The notes below the pieces were generated by a model. It saw nothing but the letters and a program-made list of their open reading frames with translations, did no database searches and was not told the DNA's origin. A stretch of 64,000 nucleotides of DNA from Enterovibrio sp051650965 (GTDB lineage: Bacteria; Pseudomonadota; Gammaproteobacteria; Enterobacterales; Vibrionaceae), in contig JBOFRL010000078.1 in assembly GCA_051650965.1 (NCBI GenBank), forward strand, positions 1 to 64,000, in the 5' to 3' direction. Position 1 is the stretch's first letter; each line of letters opens with the position of its first letter. The position numbers and the translations under genes are program-made. Positions 61,233-64,000 of this stretch are shown in pieces.

Positions 61233-62339
61233 ATGCGCCCAAGCGATGAACTGATAGGCAGCAGCGAAATTTTTCTCTCGGTGCTCGAGCACACCTCAAA
61301 ATTGGCCGTTGTCAACCGGCCGGTGCTGATCTTAGGCGAACGCGGCACCGGTAAAGAGTTGATAGCAAAGCGATTACACTTTCTCTCGCCACGCTGGAAC
61401 AAGCCGCTAGTTAGCCTTAACTGCGCTGCCCTGAGCGAAGGACTCATCGATTCAGAGCTATTCGGCCATGAAGCCGGCTCATTTAGCGGCGCAAAAAATC
61501 GCCACCTCGGCCGCTTTGAGCGCGCGCAATCTGGCACACTTTTTTTGGATGAATTGGCCACCGCGCCTCCTAACGTACAAGAGAAATTGCTGCGCGTACT
61601 GGAATATGGCGAATTTGAGCGCGTTGGTGGCGCTGAAGTTTTACAAAGTGACGTGCGCCTGATCTGCGCAACAAATGCAGATCTGCCGGATCTGGTGAAA
61701 CAAAACCAGTTTCGCGCCGACTTGCTCGATAGAATTGCGTTTGATGTGATCCACCTGCCGCCGCTGCGTGAGCGCCATGAGGACATTTTGCCGCTCGCAG
61801 AGCATTTTGCGATAAAAATGTGCCAAACGCTCGGCTACGCCTGCTTTGCCGGTTTTAGCGCAGAAGCGCTGCAGCAGCTGCGCCATCACGCGTGGCCGGG
61901 AAATGTGCGTGAGCTAAAAAATGTAGTGGAAAGAGCCGTTTATCGTCACGGCGAGCAAGAGCAGCCCATTAATCACATTGTGCTAGATCCTTTTATTCAG
62001 CCATGGAAAAACGCTTTTGTGGCGTCAGCGCCTCACAACGATGCACAAAAAAGCCGCGATCCACAAGAAAACACCGAGCCAGAACAAAGCCGCGAGCCAC
62101 AAAAAAACAATCCGTCGCAAGAAAGCAACGTAGCTCAAGAAAAAAGCGCCGCGCTCACGGTTTCATTCCCCTGCGATTTGCGCCAATGGCAGCGCCAGCA
62201 AGAGCTGCAACTGTTGCAGCAAGCGCTAAAGCAGGCGCGCTACAATCAGCAGCAAGCGGCGAAATTGCTTGGGATCTCTTATCATCAGCTGCGCGGGTTG
62301 CTGCGCAAGCATGGCGATAACAGTGAGGAGCAAAAATAG
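61233..62339 (+). CDS. pspF: Psp operon transcriptional activator PspF (sigma-54 enhancer-binding protein)
   Basis: This AAA+ activator of the psp operon lacks an N-terminal receiver domain, as in E. coli. The 368 residues contain Walker A GERGTGKE (about 36-43), the sigma-54 contact loop as GSFSGA (about 82-87; canonical GAFTGA), FLDELATAP, and a C-terminal Fis-type helix-turn-helix (about 335-360, QQAAKLLGISYHQLRGLL). An extra charged, Gln/Glu/Ser-rich linker (about 261-309) makes it roughly 40 residues longer than E. coli PspF. The ATG at 61233 is chosen by family N-terminus; an upstream TTG is in frame. Divergent from pspA. Confidence 0.93.
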   Translation: MRPSDELIGSSEIFLSVLEHTSKLAVVNRPVLILGERGTGKELIAKRLHFLSPRWNKPLVSLNCAALSEGLIDSELFGHEAGSFSGAKNRHLGRFERAQSGTLFLDELATAPPNVQEKLLRVLEYGEFERVGGAEVLQSDVRLICATNADLPDLVKQNQFRADLLDRIAFDVIHLPPLRERHEDILPLAEHFAIKMCQTLGYACFAGFSAEALQQLRHHAWPGNVRELKNVVERAVYRHGEQEQPINHIVLDPFIQPWKNAFVASAPHNDAQKSRDPQENTEPEQSREPQKNNPSQESNVAQEKSAALTVSFPCDLRQWQRQQELQLLQQALKQARYNQQQAAKLLGISYHQLRGLLRKHGDNSEEQK

Positions 62340-62459
62340 CAACAAAAACAAAGAATAATCGCGAAAAAGTCAGGCCGGCTAACGTTTACAGCAGATAATT
62401 TGTGACATTTTCATATCAATGATAAATTGATAAATACGATCATTTTTTTGCGTTCGCCT

Positions 62460-64000
62460 ATGCGTGCTGTTAGCCGTCTACTTGTTACCACATTGTCTCT
62501 CTTTTTTTTAGCTGGATGCAAAGAGCATTTCGCTGATTATTCCATTAAAGATCAAGGGTTTATTTATTGTGGTGGACAGCCGCCGGAAAACTTTGATCCC
62601 CAACAAGCGAGCGGCGGCTTATTGCTCGATTCATTATCAAGCCAGCTGTTTGACCGCTTAGTCCAGCTCGATGGCACAACCTTTGAGCCTCGCCCGATGC
62701 TCGCCGTCAATTGGCAGGTGAGCCGCGATCAGCGTCAGTACACTTTTCAGCTGCGAAAAAATGTCCACTTTCATAAAAATGAGCTGTTTACACCGCAATA
62801 TGCGCTAACAGCGCAAGATGTCGTGTTCAGTTTTTCACGCATCATCGATAAAAAAAAACCGCTTCATGCTGCAGTTGGCGGCAAATTTCCGCTGTTTGAC
62901 AGCCTCAATTTTGCAGCGCTGGTCGAGCGAGTCGAGGCCGTCACGCCACATACAGTGCGCTTTACGCTCACCCAACCTAACGCTTCTTTTTTATCCATTT
63001 TGGCCAGCCAATTTGCGGTGATCCACTCGGCTGAATACGCGCAATTTTTGCAGCAAACGGGGCAGCTTGAAAAATTTAGTACCCACCCGCTTGGCACTGG
63101 CGCTTATCAGCTTGAAAAATATCAGCCGAATCAATTTATTAAGCTCATGCGCAACCGCCACCACTGGAATGGTCAAGCCAAAATGATGCACGTTACCTAC
63201 GACATCAGCAAAAATGGCGTCGGCGATCTGGCCAAACTGTTTACCGGCGAATGTGATGTGCTCACCTCTCCTAAACAGAGCCAATTTACGGCGATAAAAC
63301 ACGGCCTGCAAGCAACGCTGCACAGCAAGCCTGGCATGAATCTCGTCTATTTAGCGCTCAACACGCAGACGGCAAAACTTGCCAACCCGCAAGTTCGCCA
63401 AGCCATCAACATGGCTATCAATAAGCAGGCGCTGGTCAATGGCATCTATTATGGGATGGGCACCGCCGCGAGCAGCGTTTTACCACCATTTTCATGGGCT
63501 TATTCCAGCGGCAACAAAAGCCTCTACAACCCAGACAAAGCGAAAAAACTGCTCGCGAACGCGCAATTTGACCACAGCAAACCGCTGACGCTGCTCGTCC
63601 CGCTCACCGCAAAACCTTATAATCCAAGCCCGCTGAAGATGGCGGAGCTGTTGCAGGTTTCGCTAGCCGCAATCGGGATCAAAGTTGTCATGGATGTTGA
63701 GGAAAACTTTACGCGCGCCCTAAATAAAATGAAGACTAAACAACATGATATGATTTTAACCGGTTGGATTTCCGACAATGGCGACCCAGACAGCATGCTG
63801 CGCTCACTTTTATCCTGCTCAGCCATCACACATGGGTATAATATGGCGAACTTTTGCAATGAAAATTTTCAGCAGCTGCTCGACCAAGCCGTTGTTACAA
63901 CAAAAGTTTCTGAGCGAAAAAAACTTTATGTCACATTACAACAGATTTTGAACGAAAAGATGCCTATCGTACCGCTTGTGCACAGCGCACAAAATCGCGT
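62460..64000 (+). CDS. sapA: Peptide ABC transporter substrate-binding protein SapA (3' end outside window)
   Basis: The open frame from ATG 62460 runs without stop to the window end (513 complete codons). It is an SBP family 5 (dipeptide/oligopeptide type) binding protein aligning with E. coli SapA throughout: FIYCGGQPPENFDPQ, SGGLLLDSLSSQLFDRL, GECDVLT, PGMNLVYLALNT, GWISDNGDPDSMLRSLLSC, QQILNEKMPIVPL. It has a lipobox (LAGC, Cys20), so it is probably a lipoprotein, unlike the soluble E. coli SapA. Located next to pspF as in E. coli; sapBCDF should follow. Roles proposed for Sap include antimicrobial-peptide uptake or putrescine export; not decidable here. Confidence 0.93.
   Translation, partial: MRAVSRLLVTTLSLFFLAGCKEHFADYSIKDQGFIYCGGQPPENFDPQQASGGLLLDSLSSQLFDRLVQLDGTTFEPRPMLAVNWQVSRDQRQYTFQLRKNVHFHKNELFTPQYALTAQDVVFSFSRIIDKKKPLHAAVGGKFPLFDSLNFAALVERVEAVTPHTVRFTLTQPNASFLSILASQFAVIHSAEYAQFLQQTGQLEKFSTHPLGTGAYQLEKYQPNQFIKLMRNRHHWNGQAKMMHVTYDISKNGVGDLAKLFTGECDVLTSPKQSQFTAIKHGLQATLHSKPGMNLVYLALNTQTAKLANPQVRQAINMAINKQALVNGIYYGMGTAASSVLPPFSWAYSSGNKSLYNPDKAKKLLANAQFDHSKPLTLLVPLTAKPYNPSPLKMAELLQVSLAAIGIKVVMDVEENFTRALNKMKTKQHDMILTGWISDNGDPDSMLRSLLSCSAITHGYNMANFCNENFQQLLDQAVVTTKVSERKKLYVTLQQILNEKMPIVPLVHSAQNR

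Noticed and set aside
62040..62150. Repetitive A/C/G-rich DNA in pspF as a possible repeat element or frameshift
   Set aside because: Frame stays open and the downstream HTH is intact; best explained as an expanded low-complexity linker.
1..64000. CRISPR arrays, prophage, rRNA or tRNA genes
   Set aside because: No regularly spaced repeats, phage genes, cloverleaf or rRNA-like sequences were noticed; a tRNA scan could not be run, so small missed RNAs are possible.

Overview
This window is a chromosomal segment of a Gammaproteobacterium. Almost every gene matches an Escherichia coli/Vibrio/Aeromonas-type orthologue (purB-hflD-mnmA, minCDE, hns near tdk, znuABC, gapA-yeaD, cmoAB, psp operon with divergent pspF, sapA). 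The mix of an AcfC-like binding protein, a DUF2989 lipoprotein and the RimK-like membrane operon suggests an Aeromonadales/Vibrionales-type lineage rather than an enteric one. This is inference from gene content, and the genus cannot be fixed from the sequence alone. No rRNA, tRNA, CRISPR array or prophage was seen.

Layout. The left edge (1-135) is the 3' end of a Tn5/IS50-like insertion sequence abutting the chitobiase gene. Next is an amino-sugar block: chb, nagE (EIICB only), divergent nagA, then asnB; nagB and nagC are not present. Positions 7.6-13.4 kb hold gsk, asnS, aspC and a YjiH-like membrane protein. Positions 13.6-20.7 kb hold the leftward roxA, purB-hflD-mnmA, htpG (heat-shock promoter) and tdk. 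Positions 20.8-24.3 kb hold acfC, an NhaC-family transporter under a lysine riboswitch, and hns. Then come mltB, ycgL, minCDE, rnd, fadD, a small unrecognised gene, tsaB, yecM and argS.

Positions 34.8-40.3 kb are a metal-uptake block: feoABC (Fur-like site) and znuA | znuCB (Zur-like site). Next are sppA, ansA, a DUF2989 lipoprotein, gapA-yeaD, aspS and cmoAB.

Positions 50.6-54.1 kb carry the least understood system: a tightly coupled three-gene operon encoding a predicted lipoprotein aspartyl-type protease, an inactive transglutaminase fused to a multi-TM membrane domain, and an ATP-grasp alpha-L-glutamate-ligase-like enzyme. This is the best candidate here for a functionally undescribed system. 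The window ends with pykA, rimJ, ogt, the envelope-stress psp operon (pspABC-ycjX-ycjF, sigma-54 promoter), pspF and the start of sapA.

Several genes use GTG starts with good Shine-Dalgarno sequences (nagE, tdk, ycgL, rnd, fadD, argS, rimJ, the ATP-grasp gene). Most transcription units end in recognisable hairpin terminators, many placed to serve convergent genes.
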